Both the position numbers and the translations under genes were made by a program. The notes below the pieces were generated by a model that saw only the letters and a program-made list of their open reading frames with translations, did no database searches and was not told where the DNA came from. Shown one piece after another: positions 16,454 to 26,300 of a stretch of 64,000 nt of DNA. The DNA is from Bog-113 sp965226755 (GTDB taxonomy: Bacteria > Acidobacteriota > Terriglobia > Bryobacterales > Bryobacteraceae): the NCBI GenBank assembly GCA_965226755.1, contig CBDDDT010000007.1:186001-250000 (forward strand). The letters are read 5' to 3'. Every line of letters starts with the position of its first letter. The first letter of the stretch is position 1.

Positions 16454-17798
16454 GTGCTGAATCGACCTGGGAGGCGCGGACGGATCGCGGCCGGGATTCT
16501 GTTGCTGGCGGGAGCGGCGGGGATGCGCGCGGCGTCTCCACCGAGCGTGATTGTGCTGAAGGCGGCGCGGATGTTCGACGGCAGGTCGGACGCGGTGACT
16601 GCGCCGGGACTGGTGGTGGTCGCCGACGGAAAGATCTTCGGGGTGGGCCCGGGCGCGGCGATTCCTCCGGACGCGGTGACTTACGACCTGGGCGACGCGA
16701 CGCTGATGCCGGGCTTCATCGACGCGCACACGCACCTCACCGGAGACTACAACGACGACTGGAAACAGGCGGAACTGGACAGCCTGGAAAAGCCGGTGGC
16801 GGAGATCGCGCTGGACGCGGTTCCGAACCTGCGGGTGACGCTGATGGCGGGGTTCACCACGGTGCGGGACGTGGGCTCCCAGGATTATATCGACGTGAGT
16901 TTACGCAACGCGGTGCGGGACGGCAAGGTGGCGGGACCGCGGATGCTGGTGTGCGTCCACGCGATCGGAGCGACGGGGGGCCACTGCGATACGACCGGAT
17001 TCCGGGCGGGTGTTTTCGGGCGCGAGACGGACGCCGGAGACGGCGTCATCAACGGAGCGGATGAGGCGCGGCGGGCGGTGCGGCTGGACGTGAAGTACGG
17101 GGCGGACGTGATCAAGACGTGCGCGACGGGGCGTGCTGTCCATGGCGGATAAGGTGGATTCGCCGCAGCTCACGCAGGAGGAGCTGAACGCGCTGGTGGA
17201 CGAGGCGCACGCGCTGGGCCGGAAGACGGCGGCGCATGCGCACGGCGCGGCGGGGGCGAAGCGGGCGATCCGGGCGGGGATCGATTCGATCGAGCACGGG
17301 ACGTTTCTGGACGAGGAAGCGCTCCAGATGATGAAGGCGCGAGGGACGCGGTTCGTGCCGACGCTGATGGCGACGTGGTGGATCAGCGACCGGCTGGAGC
17401 ACGGGGTCTACTATCCGCCGCCGATCGCGGCTAAGGCGCGGCTGGCGATCGCGAGCGTTCACCAGACGTTTCAGCGGGCGCTCGCGATGGGGGTGCCGAT
17501 CGGATTCGGAACAGATGCGGGAGTTTACCCGCATGGCCGGAATGCGCATGAGTTCGCGTTGATGGTGGGTCTGGGGATGCGGCCGGTGGATGCGTTGAAG
17601 ACGGGGATGAGCGTGGATGCGGACCTGCTGGGGATGGCCGACCAGATCGGGACGCTGGAGAAGGGGAAGCTGGCCGACGTGGTGGCCGTGCCCGGCGATC
17701 CGGCGGCCGACATCACGGCTACCGAGCGCGTGCTATTCGTGATGAAAGACGGAGTGATTTACCGGAACGAGCGGGGCGGCGGGAACGAACGAAAATGA
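16454..17798 (+). pseudogene. Secreted amidohydrolase (Xaa-Pro dipeptidase/imidazolonepropionase-like), frame broken at a G-run
   Basis: GTG start at 16454, signal peptide to about residue 27, then the metal-dependent amidohydrolase fold: GFIDAHTHL (metal-binding His pair), GFTTVRDVG, GGHCD. At the four-G run 17128-17131 the frame breaks, giving a stop at 17152. One frame over it continues naturally (SMADKVDSPQLTQEELNALV) with HAHG, IEHGTFLD, the catalytic Asp in GFGTDAG, and GTLEKGKLADVVAV to the stop at 17798. Six Gs would restore TGGVLSMADK and one ~448-residue enzyme. Relatives hydrolyse cyclic amides or Xaa-Pro dipeptides; the substrate here is unknown. Confidence 0.88.
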
Positions 17799-17814
17799 CG
17801 CGGCGGACGAGGCG

Positions 17815-18168
17815 ATGAGCATAAATACGAGCGAGGACGCGGAGGCGGACGCGCGCGTGCTCACGCTCTCCGGACCGCTGGTGCTGCGGACGATGTTCGA
17901 GTTTCAGGATTGCGTGCGGGCCGGCGAGGCGCGGAACCTGATTTTGGACTTGGGCGCGGTGGAGTATATGGATTCCGCCGGTCTGGGCGCGATTCTGGGC
18001 GCGTTCGCATCGTGCCAGCGGCGCGGGAAGCGGGTGGGGCTGACGGGGGTGAATGCGCGGGTGCTGACGCTGCTGGAGGTGACGCATACCGACCAGCTTT
18101 TGCAGCGGTTCGGGAGCGTGGAAGAGGCGAAGCTGGCGATGAAGAAGGATGGGAGCGTGTTAATCTGA
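17815..18168 (+). CDS. STAS-domain protein (anti-sigma factor antagonist-like)
   Basis: 117 residues with a single STAS domain. The phosphorylatable serine lies in YMDSAGLGAILGAF, the diagnostic motif of SpoIIAA/RsbV-type anti-anti-sigma factors, and the beta-strand NLILDLGAVE precedes it. Such proteins bind an anti-sigma kinase when unphosphorylated and so release a sigma factor. No partner kinase or phosphatase lies alongside. The gene follows the amidohydrolase by 16 bp and may share its transcript. Confidence 0.88.
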   Translation: MSINTSEDAEADARVLTLSGPLVLRTMFEFQDCVRAGEARNLILDLGAVEYMDSAGLGAILGAFASCQRRGKRVGLTGVNARVLTLLEVTHTDQLLQRFGSVEEAKLAMKKDGSVLI

Positions 18169-18186
18169 AGACTGCTTTGCCCAGGG

Positions 18187-18262
<76 letters not shown>

Positions 18263-18316
18263 CTAGAAATGAAGGGCTTGGCTGCTAGCTGGCCGGGCGG
18301 CCATGGCCGACTAGGT

Positions 18317-18661
18317 TTAACCCTCGCGCGGCTGATCCGGGTAATAGAAGGCATGTATTGCCTGGATTTTTCCATCTACGATGTGAATTCTGTCGAAGAC
18401 GTGATCCACTCCATTCACAGTCTCCATGTCGAAGACGGTCGCAACGTAATCTCCCTCGACAATGTGCTGCTTTAGCTGAATGCCCCTGACCATCGGGAGA
18501 ATTTGAGCGAGAAACCCGAGTATGGTTGCGCGACCCGTCAGCTTCGGCATACGCGGGCCCTCAAATGTCACGTCTTCGGCAAAGGGCACCTTAGACAAGT
18601 CCTTGGTTGCAAAGCAATCCAAATAGGCTTCCACCGCGGCGACCTTCTGTTCCCGTGACAT
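18317..18661 (-). CDS. SnoaL-like (NTF2 fold) protein
   Basis: 114 residues: N-terminal helix (EQKVAAVEAYLDCFATKDLSKVPFAEDVTFEGP), then strands with GRATILGFLAQIL and VNGVDHVFDRIHIVDGKIQAIHAFYYP. This is the SnoaL-like cone fold found in small isomerases, hydrolases and proteins of unknown role. No signal peptide. Catalytic residues are not conserved across the fold, so no reaction is assigned. It lies 40 bp downstream of the ADOP gene on the same strand and may be co-transcribed. Confidence 0.8.
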   Translation of the reverse strand: MSREQKVAAVEAYLDCFATKDLSKVPFAEDVTFEGPRMPKLTGRATILGFLAQILPMVRGIQLKQHIVEGDYVATVFDMETVNGVDHVFDRIHIVDGKIQAIHAFYYPDQPREG

Positions 18662-18701
18662 GGCTTCTCCTCGCTCGCATATGATCTCAGACCGGGCCGC
18701 A

Positions 18702-21317
18702 TCAATCGGATCGCAAGGCGATCATGGGATCGACGCGCAGAGCCCGGGCGGCGGGCGCAAGGCTCGCCAGGAATGCCACCGCGACGAGCACCGCGATGAC
18801 CGCAAGGAAGGCTGCCGGATCCAGAGTGTTCATTCCTGGGACCAGAAACAGAGCGAGCGGCTGCATCGCGAAGAACGAGAGGATGAGCCCGGCCGCGACA
18901 CCGCCTCCGACCGAGACCAATGTGTGGCGTCCGATGAACCGCAGAATGTTGGATGGACTTGCGCCGAGCGCGACGCGCAGCCCAATCTCCCGGTTGCGCT
19001 GAGAAACCGAGTACAAAAGAACTCCGTAAAGACCTATGGCGGCGAGCAAGAGGCCAAGCATAGCCATGGCTCCGAGCATCATCGCTCCAGCCCGGCTGGG
19101 GAGCAACGCCAAACCCATTGCCTGGCTCATCGGTTTCGTTTCGATTGCCGCGGTGGAATCGAGACCGGCCAAGACTTCAGTAATGGGCCTTACGAATGCC
19201 GCGGGCGAACCGGCGGTGCGAACGAGAAATTGAAGATTGACGGGCTCGCTATAAGCAAGATAAGGCTCATACACGGCGAGCCGCTCCTTCTCGCTCAAGG
19301 TGAAGTATTTACTATTCTTTGCGACGCCGACGATCCGCTTGCTCTTTTCGTTGGGGAAGTCGAGCGTGATCGTGTGACCGATCGGATTCACGCCCCCGAA
19401 GACGGCACGGGCGAAATTCTCGCTAACAATCGCGACCGATGATGCGCCTTTGCGATCCGCCGCCGTAAACTCGCGCCCTTGCAGGAGAGGAATCCCGATA
19501 GTGCGAAAGTAATCGGGACCGACGTTGTTGCATTGATATTCAACGGGAACCAGACCCGGCGACACGTCTGTACGGATCCGCGTTCCGATGATGCAATTTC
19601 CGTTCAGCGGGACCTGCTGGGTGATGGCCGCAGACGCGACGCCCGGCAGCGCGCGCAGCCGCTCCAGCGCCGAACGTAACAGCGTCAACTGCCGGGTCTG
19701 GTCCGGGTCGCCATAGTTATCCGGCACTAATCGCATGTACGCCCAAATCGTATTCTGGACATCGAATCCCGGGTTCATGGAACTGGCGCGCAGCAGGTTG
19801 TGCACGAAAAGGAAAGCCGCTGTGAGCAACACGATGGAAACGGTAAGTTGCCCGGCGACCAAGAGGCCGCGCAAACTCCATCTGCCGCTGACTTGACGCT
19901 CCGCCTGCTTCAGCGCATGGTTCACGTCGTTGCGTGCCGCTTTCAGCGCAGGCAGCAGGCCGCAGAGCAGCGCGCTGAGGAGCACGATGCAGAGTGAGTA
20001 CGAAAACAGTCGCCAATCCGGCAAAACGACGAAGTGGATGGGAACGGGCACCGGCAGGGTGAGTTTGCCGATCCACCGGGTGGAAACAACGTCGATGATC
20101 AAACCCGCGAGCGAACCCAGGATCGACAGCAACAGGCTCTCCGCGAGAAGATGCCGGACGATCCGCCGGCGGCTCGCTCCGAGGGAGAATCGAATCGCGA
20201 GCTCATGAGACCGGCTGGAGGCGCGAGCCAATAATAAACTCGCGACGTTCGTGCAGGCGATCAGCAGCACCAAGCCGACCACGACCATGAGCATGGCGAA
20301 GAAGGCCGTGACGGCGCCCGGCATTTCCTGATTCAGGAGGTCGAAGCCGGTAAGGCCCGTGACCGTGGTGTATTCGATGCGCTTGCGACCGGCCGTCAGC
20401 GGGTGGATACGATCAAGCTGATCCAGCACGTTGCGGAGACGCTCGCGAGCGATCGCGATTGTCATGCCTGGCGCCATGCGCGCATAGAGCTGCACCGTAT
20501 CGTCATCGTGCGCGACGGGCACATAGACGTCGGGCGAAAAGCCGAAACCCGCCACCGATCTGTGGTCCGCGGGGAGCACTCCTATCACGGAGCAGAGGCG
20601 GCCGTCCAGCATGATTTTCCGGCCCAGGATATCGGGGTCGCCGGCGAACGTGCCGCGCCAAACCCGTTCCGCGATAACCGCGGTATTGGTCTCACGCGGC
20701 GCTATGCCGCGGCCCAGGCGAAACGGGATGCCAAGCGTGGTGAAGAAATCGCCGGTCACCACTCCCGCATAAAATCGGCTGGTTCGCGCGCCTTCGCGCC
20801 AGTTCACTTCACGCTCGACATCGATGCCTGCCATGCCCTCGAAGATATGCGCGTCGCGAAGGAAGTTATAATCGCTGACCGGAGACGCGCTGCTGCCGCC
20901 GACGCGGATCGCAATCAGGGATGCCGCGTCGCGGCAGGATGGCTCGCTGAAGAGGAAGCTGGTGGTGAGGCTGAACATCGTCGTGTTCGCGCCGATTCCC
21001 AGCGCAAGACAAAAAACGGCCGTCAAGGCGAAGCCGGGATTGCGGCGAAAGGCGCGGCAGGCGTAAACGACATCCGAGAAAAGATCTTCCAGCCATTGCA
21101 TTTGCCATGCGCTCGACGTATCTTCGGCGGTCTTAAGCTGCGGGCCGAATTCGCGCCGCGCGAGGACGAGCGCTTCGGCGTGCCCGAGACCGGCGCTTTC
21201 GAGTTCCTCCGCCCTGCTTTCGATATGAAACCGCATTTCCTCGGCGAGTTCAGACCGGAAACGAGACCGGCCGGCCAGCCACCGTAAGCGAAGCCAAAGC
21301 TCCTTCAAAGATTGCAT
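18702..21317 (-). CDS. ADOP family ABC permease (MacB/FtsX-like)
   Basis: 871 residues. A cytoplasmic N-terminal module of about 80 residues (RSRFRSELAEEMRFHIESRAEELESAGL) is the hallmark of acidobacterial duplicated orphan permeases. It is followed by a MacB-like membrane anchor (AVFCLALGIGANTTMFS), a periplasmic core, three FtsX spans, a second periplasmic core (VSPGLVPVEYQCNNVGPDYF) and three C-terminal spans (LGLLLAAIGLYGVLLYSVSQRNREIGLRVALGAS). No ATPase is encoded beside it, as usual for this family. The PadR gene lies 12 bp upstream in the same operon. The substrate is unknown; export or envelope stress is inferred. Confidence 0.93.
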   Translation of the reverse strand: MQSLKELWLRLRWLAGRSRFRSELAEEMRFHIESRAEELESAGLGHAEALVLARREFGPQLKTAEDTSSAWQMQWLEDLFSDVVYACRAFRRNPGFALTAVFCLALGIGANTTMFSLTTSFLFSEPSCRDAASLIAIRVGGSSASPVSDYNFLRDAHIFEGMAGIDVEREVNWREGARTSRFYAGVVTGDFFTTLGIPFRLGRGIAPRETNTAVIAERVWRGTFAGDPDILGRKIMLDGRLCSVIGVLPADHRSVAGFGFSPDVYVPVAHDDDTVQLYARMAPGMTIAIARERLRNVLDQLDRIHPLTAGRKRIEYTTVTGLTGFDLLNQEMPGAVTAFFAMLMVVVGLVLLIACTNVASLLLARASSRSHELAIRFSLGASRRRIVRHLLAESLLLSILGSLAGLIIDVVSTRWIGKLTLPVPVPIHFVVLPDWRLFSYSLCIVLLSALLCGLLPALKAARNDVNHALKQAERQVSGRWSLRGLLVAGQLTVSIVLLTAAFLFVHNLLRASSMNPGFDVQNTIWAYMRLVPDNYGDPDQTRQLTLLRSALERLRALPGVASAAITQQVPLNGNCIIGTRIRTDVSPGLVPVEYQCNNVGPDYFRTIGIPLLQGREFTAADRKGASSVAIVSENFARAVFGGVNPIGHTITLDFPNEKSKRIVGVAKNSKYFTLSEKERLAVYEPYLAYSEPVNLQFLVRTAGSPAAFVRPITEVLAGLDSTAAIETKPMSQAMGLALLPSRAGAMMLGAMAMLGLLLAAIGLYGVLLYSVSQRNREIGLRVALGASPSNILRFIGRHTLVSVGGGVAAGLILSFFAMQPLALFLVPGMNTLDPAAFLAVIAVLVAVAFLASLAPAARALRVDPMIALRSD

Positions 21318-21329
21318 CGGGCGCGCTCC

Positions 21330-21662
21330 TTACGCAGTTTTCATCACCAGCTGAATCGCAGTCACCAGCTTGTTGAATTCGCCCGTTTCCGCGGCAAGTT
21401 GCCGATGGCCTTCCTTGGTGAGCTCATAAAAGCGCGCCTTCCGGTTCGTCTCCGAGGTTCCCCACTTGGCGCGCAGCCAGCCTTTCAGCAGCATGCGATT
21501 GAGCGCAGGGTACAGCGAACCTTCCTCGACGCTGAGGACCTCGGCGGAGCACTGCCGGATGTGCCGGGCGATGGCGTACCCGTGGAGAGGACCGGCGGAC
21601 AGAGTTCGCAGGATGAGCATGTAGAGCGTGCCGGGCAAGAACTGCGGCGAATCTTCAGGCAT
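21330..21662 (-). CDS. PadR-family transcriptional repressor
   Basis: 110 residues: winged helix (LYMLILRTLSAGPLHGYAIARHI... EGSLYPALNRMLLKGWLRAKWG, NRKARFYELTKEGHRQL) plus a short C-terminal dimerisation helix. In this phylum nearly every ADOP permease is preceded by such a regulator, and here the two are 12 bp apart. It probably represses its own operon. A palindrome overlapping the -10 box just upstream is the candidate operator. The inducer is unknown. Confidence 0.93.
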   Translation of the reverse strand: MPEDSPQFLPGTLYMLILRTLSAGPLHGYAIARHIRQCSAEVLSVEEGSLYPALNRMLLKGWLRAKWGTSETNRKARFYELTKEGHRQLAAETGEFNKLVTAIQLVMKTA

Positions 21663-21670
21663 GGGCTTCC

Positions 21671-21712
21671 CTATTCGATATTATGTATAGCCTGGACAGG
21701 GGAAGAAGTCAA
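21671..21712 (-). promoter_or_regulatory. PadR-ADOP promoter with overlapping operator palindrome
   Basis: Minus strand: -35 TTGACT (21707-21712), 17-bp spacer, -10 TATACA (21684-21689). The 20-bp imperfect palindrome CTATnC...GnATAG at 21671-21690 covers the -10 element, where a repressor would block RNA polymerase. Repressor identity is inferred from the adjacent padR gene. Confidence 0.7.
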
Positions 21713-21783
21713 TCGGTGACGGAACGATATTTGAGGGGCCGCGTATCTTTTTGCGGTTCAGGCGGCAATCGTCATTGAAGCTG

Positions 21784-22305
21784 ATGACCGGCGACGAATT
21801 CGGCGCGATCTTCACGGAACACAAAGACGCTGTCTACCAGTTCGCCTGGAGAATGACCAACTCGCGCGCGATCGCCGAGGACATCGCTCAAGACGTCTTT
21901 ATGGAGATTTTGCGGGGACGGGCGGAGTTCGACCCGCATCGAGGGTCCGTGCGCGCTCTGTTGCTCGGAATCGCGAGGCACTTCGCCTGGAAGCAGTGGC
22001 GGCGGGAGCAGCGATGGACAGCGCTGAACGACGAAGCTTCTGTGACTCCGGGGACCGTCGAGTCGATCGGGACCGAGGAGGCAGTGTCCATGGGGGTCGC
22101 GGCATTGCCGCCCTTGCAGCGGGAAGTGTTGATTTTGGCTGTCTATGAGGATCTGACCCTGCAGGAGATGGCCGACGCTCTGGCTGTTGAGGTGGGAACG
22201 GTCAAGGCCCGGTTGCACCGCGCCCGCGAGAACTTGAAACGGATTCTTGAGCCCCACAAACCTGGAATTGGGAGGAGCGCCAAAGAGCATGGAACCGCTA
22301 AATGA
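21784..22305 (+). CDS. ECF-type RNA polymerase sigma factor
   Basis: 173 residues from ATG 21784. Region 2: EHKDAVYQFAWRMTNSRAIAEDIAQDVFMEI. Region 4: LPPLQREVLILAVYEDLTLQEMADALAVEVGTVKARLHRARENLKRIL, a clear helix-turn-helix. No region 3, as expected for group IV sigma factors. The stop lies 17 bp inside the next gene, a small single-span membrane protein that may act as its anti-sigma partner. The regulon is unknown. Confidence 0.92.
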   Translation: MTGDEFGAIFTEHKDAVYQFAWRMTNSRAIAEDIAQDVFMEILRGRAEFDPHRGSVRALLLGIARHFAWKQWRREQRWTALNDEASVTPGTVESIGTEEAVSMGVAALPPLQREVLILAVYEDLTLQEMADALAVEVGTVKARLHRARENLKRILEPHKPGIGRSAKEHGTAK

Positions 22306-22591
22306 CGACGAGCTCGACGAATTATTGATGAAGTGGCGCGCGCCATCCGCTCCGCAATCGCTCGATCAGCGGGTGCGGTCGGCTCGCCGGGGAAGTTGGT
22401 GGAAGTGGCTGATGACGGGAAGCATTCGGGTGCCGGTTCCGCTCACGCTGGCGTTTATCTTTGCTTTGCTGGCGATGTTCGCCGTTTCGATCGCCCGCGC
22501 GCCGGCAACCGAGAAGACAACAGGCGTTTTTCAACCAGTCAAGCGGTTAGAGCCGCGGATTATCAGGAGCATATATGAGAACAGTCGGTAG
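22289..22591 (+). CDS. Small single-span membrane protein, possible anti-sigma factor
   Basis: 100 residues from ATG 22289, preceded by GGAGGAG (22271-22277). Cytoplasmic N-terminus (MEPLNDDELDELLMKWRAPSAP... LDQRV), one membrane segment (VPLTLAFIFALLAMFAVSIA) and a short outer tail. It overlaps the sigma-factor gene by 17 bp and the next gene by 17 bp. Topology and position fit an anti-sigma factor, but no zinc-binding HxxxCxxC motif is present, so this is an inference from context. Confidence 0.75.
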   Translation: MEPLNDDELDELLMKWRAPSAPQSLDQRVRSARRGSWWKWLMTGSIRVPVPLTLAFIFALLAMFAVSIARAPATEKTTGVFQPVKRLEPRIIRSIYENSR

Positions 22592-23324
22592 TTTGGCATT
22601 GGTTCTACTCACTTGCGGCGCCTGCTTTGCGCAGACGGGATCGTCCGGGTCAGTGGGCAATGTGGCGGGTGTTTCCATCAATTTCGAATCGAAACTCGAG
22701 CCCCCCAGCCCTCGTTTCGCGGGGCGAGGCGAAAGCGGGGTCAAAAAATTGGGAAAGAACAAGACGGAAGGAATGCGCCGATACGCCACGAACACCCTCA
22801 CTCACGAGTACTTTGGCTACGACGCAAGAGTGGAACCTGTCAAGGACGGGTCGGGCACTTACCGGATCACCTTCAGCGCGCTGACTCTGACGCCGGAAGA
22901 GATGGGTCTTTCCGACCCGGAAAACTGGCGTCTATTGCCGGCGCCTATCTTTCCGGAGCCGCAGGTGGTCCGGCCGGGGGACACGATAGCGCTGGACATA
23001 TTTGAGAATTCCGGCACAGGCCAGAAGATTGTCGACTATATTCACCTTCAGCGAACCAGTTGCGACGCGGAAAGCGCCGGAGCCGCCCAACTTGCCTGCT
23101 TATCGCTCGCCGTGCAGCAGGCCCGCCGTTCTCTTCAGGACACCTTGGCCCGGGTGCAAAGCAACCGGGAACCCGCGGCGGCTGGGTCGATGAAAGCATC
23201 CGAGCAGGCGTGGGAGAAATACAGCGAAGACGCCTGCTCCAACATGGGCACGGAAACCAAGCGCCTCCAGTGTGAACTTAAACTCACCCTCAACTACACG
23301 AACAATCTGTGGCAGATCTACTGA
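22575..23324 (+). CDS. Secreted protein with LprI/DUF1311-like C-terminal domain
   Basis: 249 residues, start ATG 22575 with AGGAG upstream. Signal peptide (VGSLALVLLTCGACFAQ) and a beta-rich middle (EYFGYDARVEPVKDGSGTYRITFSALTLTPEEMGL). The C-terminal ~90 residues, with CLSLAVQQARRSLQDTLARV... ASEQAWEKYSEDACSNMG... LQCELKLTLNYTNNLWQIY, have the Trp/Cys pattern of LprI/DUF1311 domains, some of which inhibit lysozyme. It is the third gene of the overlapping sigma-factor operon, so it may be the effector or signal protein of that switch. Confidence 0.75.
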   Translation: MRTVGSLALVLLTCGACFAQTGSSGSVGNVAGVSINFESKLEPPSPRFAGRGESGVKKLGKNKTEGMRRYATNTLTHEYFGYDARVEPVKDGSGTYRITFSALTLTPEEMGLSDPENWRLLPAPIFPEPQVVRPGDTIALDIFENSGTGQKIVDYIHLQRTSCDAESAGAAQLACLSLAVQQARRSLQDTLARVQSNREPAAAGSMKASEQAWEKYSEDACSNMGTETKRLQCELKLTLNYTNNLWQIY

Positions 23325-23357
23325 ACTTACGCGGCGCGGCTGCTCCCTCGGGTCACA

Positions 23358-26300
23358 TCAGAAGGAAAACTTCAGCGCTAATTGGATCTCACGCGACAAG
23401 CGTTGAAGCGTGTAGGGCGAACCGGCGGACGTGATCGTGCCCACGCCGGCCGAGCCGATGGTCGCGGCGGGGTTGTTGAATTGCGGCGTGTTGAAAACGT
23501 TGAAGACTTCCGCGCGGAACTGGAGGTTCTTCGAACCTTCGCCGATCTTGAAGTTCTTAAATAACGACGCGTCGAGTTGCCGCGTCGGCGGGCCGCTCAG
23601 GGTATTTCTTCCGACATCGCCCCATTGGAGAAGCCCCGGCGTGGTGAACGCCGCGACATTGAACCACTCGGCGACAGACTGCTGGCCGGACGGCAGAGCG
23701 CCATTGGAAGCGCCGGCATATTGCGCGTGCGAGGTCCCGCCGATATTCAGAGTATTGGTAGCCGAAAGAACCGTGAATGGCAGACCGTCATAAAGACTCA
23801 GAATGCCGTTCAGCTGCCATCCGTTCACGGCCCAATGCAGAAGCCCCTCATGCTTGAACGGCAGAAGATAATTCCAACTGGCGATGAAGCGGTTCGGAAT
23901 GTTGAAGTCGGAATTGCCGTACTCATACTTATGGTTGTACGAATCGAGGAACGTCGCTCCGCCGGAACCGGGATTTTGCGAGATATAATCCAGAGCGTGG
24001 CTGTAGCTATAAGAGATCTGGAACGCGAGACCCGATGAAAAACGCCGTTCCGCGCTAAGTTGGAGCCCATTGTACTTGGAGGAAGCGCTGTCTTCGATCT
24101 CGTTGATCGTCGAGTACAGAGGGAACGGCCGCCGCGAGACGATAGAGGTATTTCCCGGCACGGGCTGGTTGACGTTATTCGAGACTTCCAGGTAATTGCC
24201 GCTGGTTCCGGCATAGGCGACGGTAAAGATCGTGGACTCCGTCAGCTGATGCTGGATCGCGAAGTTCCATTGCTGTGTTTGCGGCAGACCCGTGTTCAGG
24301 GCGATATAGGTCAATGCGGAGCCGAGCGCGCTGCCGACAGCGGGATGGCTGAATCCATTCGAGATCAGCGACGCGGTTCCATAGCTGTATTGATTATTGG
24401 TGAACGCGGTACTGACGATATCGGGCGGGTTGCCGGACGGGTTCACCGTTAGCGGCAACTGCGGCGCTGAGTAGAAGATTCCATAAGCCGCCCGAATCAC
24501 GGTTTTCGGAGTGATGCGATAGGCCACGCCGATGCGCGGCATAAAGTCGAGCTTGTTGTCGCGCACGCCGCTCAGCGGGATGCCGTTCGTGCCTACTTGC
24601 GCGATGGTCCCGCCGTTGGCCGGATTGAATGCATACGCGCGCCGGTCGACTTCCTGCCACGGCCAGCCCAGATAATTCTCATAGCGGAGTCCCAGATTGA
24701 GGGTGATTTTGTCGGTGAGCTTGTAATCGTCCTGGATGAAGGACGCCAGCTGGGATTGGCGGAAGCCGCGGGTTCCGTCGAGATACTGCAGGCTGCCGGA
24801 AACAGGAGCGCCTAATAGAAGGTCGGCCAGGCCAATCCCGGTGCCGGCCAAGTGCGCCGGGTTCGAGCTATAGGCCGTAGTAAAGGACATGGTCCCGCGC
24901 AGGTTGCTTACCTGGAAGAGGTTGTATTGGAGACGCTGAAACTGTCCTCCGAATTGGATGGTGTGCTTGCCTTTGGAAATGCTGACGTTGTCGTCCAACT
25001 GGTAATTGTTGGTGACGATGATGGCGGGCAGGTTGCCCGCGCTGCCCAGCGTGGTGGCGCCCGCGATGGTGATCAACGGCAAACCGTCGGTCAGGGGATC
25101 GCCGGCTACGTTGCTTCCGGGAATCCCCAGAGCGGACGCGAGAGGATTGCCCGCGTTCGCATCGGAGGTGGTGATGGCGATTCGGGACCAACCGACTCGA
25201 GCCGTATTTATGACGGATGGCGAGAAGACGTGATTTTCCGTGAGCACCGCCTGGTTCGACGGCTCCTGGGATGTTCCCGAGATTACCCCTCCGACGGCCG
25301 GCGCGGGCAACGGACCGGGCTGATAGATGAGATCGCCCGCCTGGCTGTAACGCAGAAATCCGTTGTCGGCGGTCGAGAACCGGCGGTCCACACGCACGTC
25401 GTACTCATTTTCATTGACCGAGCGCACGGGCGAGTAGAGAAAGTTGTTGGCCGTGCCGGGCAGGTTGGGGAGCGGGTATAGGTCGATCAGTTTCGCCGAT
25501 ACCGGGTTGATCATGCTGGCCGGAATGACGTTGCCCGCGAATGCGGCGCGGGTATAACCGGCTCCGGCGGCGGTGGTGGTGGTTGGGTTGTAAATTGTCT
25601 GCGCCGCGCCGGCGAAATCGCCCTCGCGATACGCGCTTGTCGGCACGGTATCGACGAATGTCAGGCCCTGCCGTGTGCGCGTGCCTTGATAATCCGCGAA
25701 GAAGAAGGTCTTCGGATCGGGCCCCCGTTCCAGCGGGCCGCCGAAAGTGCCTCCGAACTGGTTGTTCTTGAACGGGGCGATGGTGGATTTGTCGAAGAAA
25801 TTGCGCGCGTCAAAGTCGGAATTGCGCAAATATTCGAAAGCTTCTCCGTGAAATGCGGACGTACCGGACTTGAATACCAGGTTCACCGTGCCGCCGCCGC
25901 CGCGCCCGTATCGCGCGTCCGGCACCGACGTCTCCTCGCGAAACTCCTCCACGGCATCGAGCGGCGGAAAGATGACGATCCCCAGCCCGTTATGGTTCTC
26001 GCTATCGCTAATGCCGTCGAGAAGGATGTGGTTCTCTTCCATTCTCAGCCCGTTCACCGAGTAACCCGTGGCGCCTCTTACCTCGCTGAGCGCCATTTGA
26101 CCGGTAATCTGCGTCTGCGCGGGCGTGGCGCCGTCGGTCAGTCCCATGAGGTTGGCGAAGTTGCGGCCGTCGAGCGGCAGGTTTTCGACCGCCATTTCCG
26201 TGCGGACATTGGATAAAGTTGTCGATTCGGATTCCAAAAGCGCGCTGTTCGCTTCGACATCGACAGTGTTGGACGTGCTGCCTGGCGACAAGACCACTGA

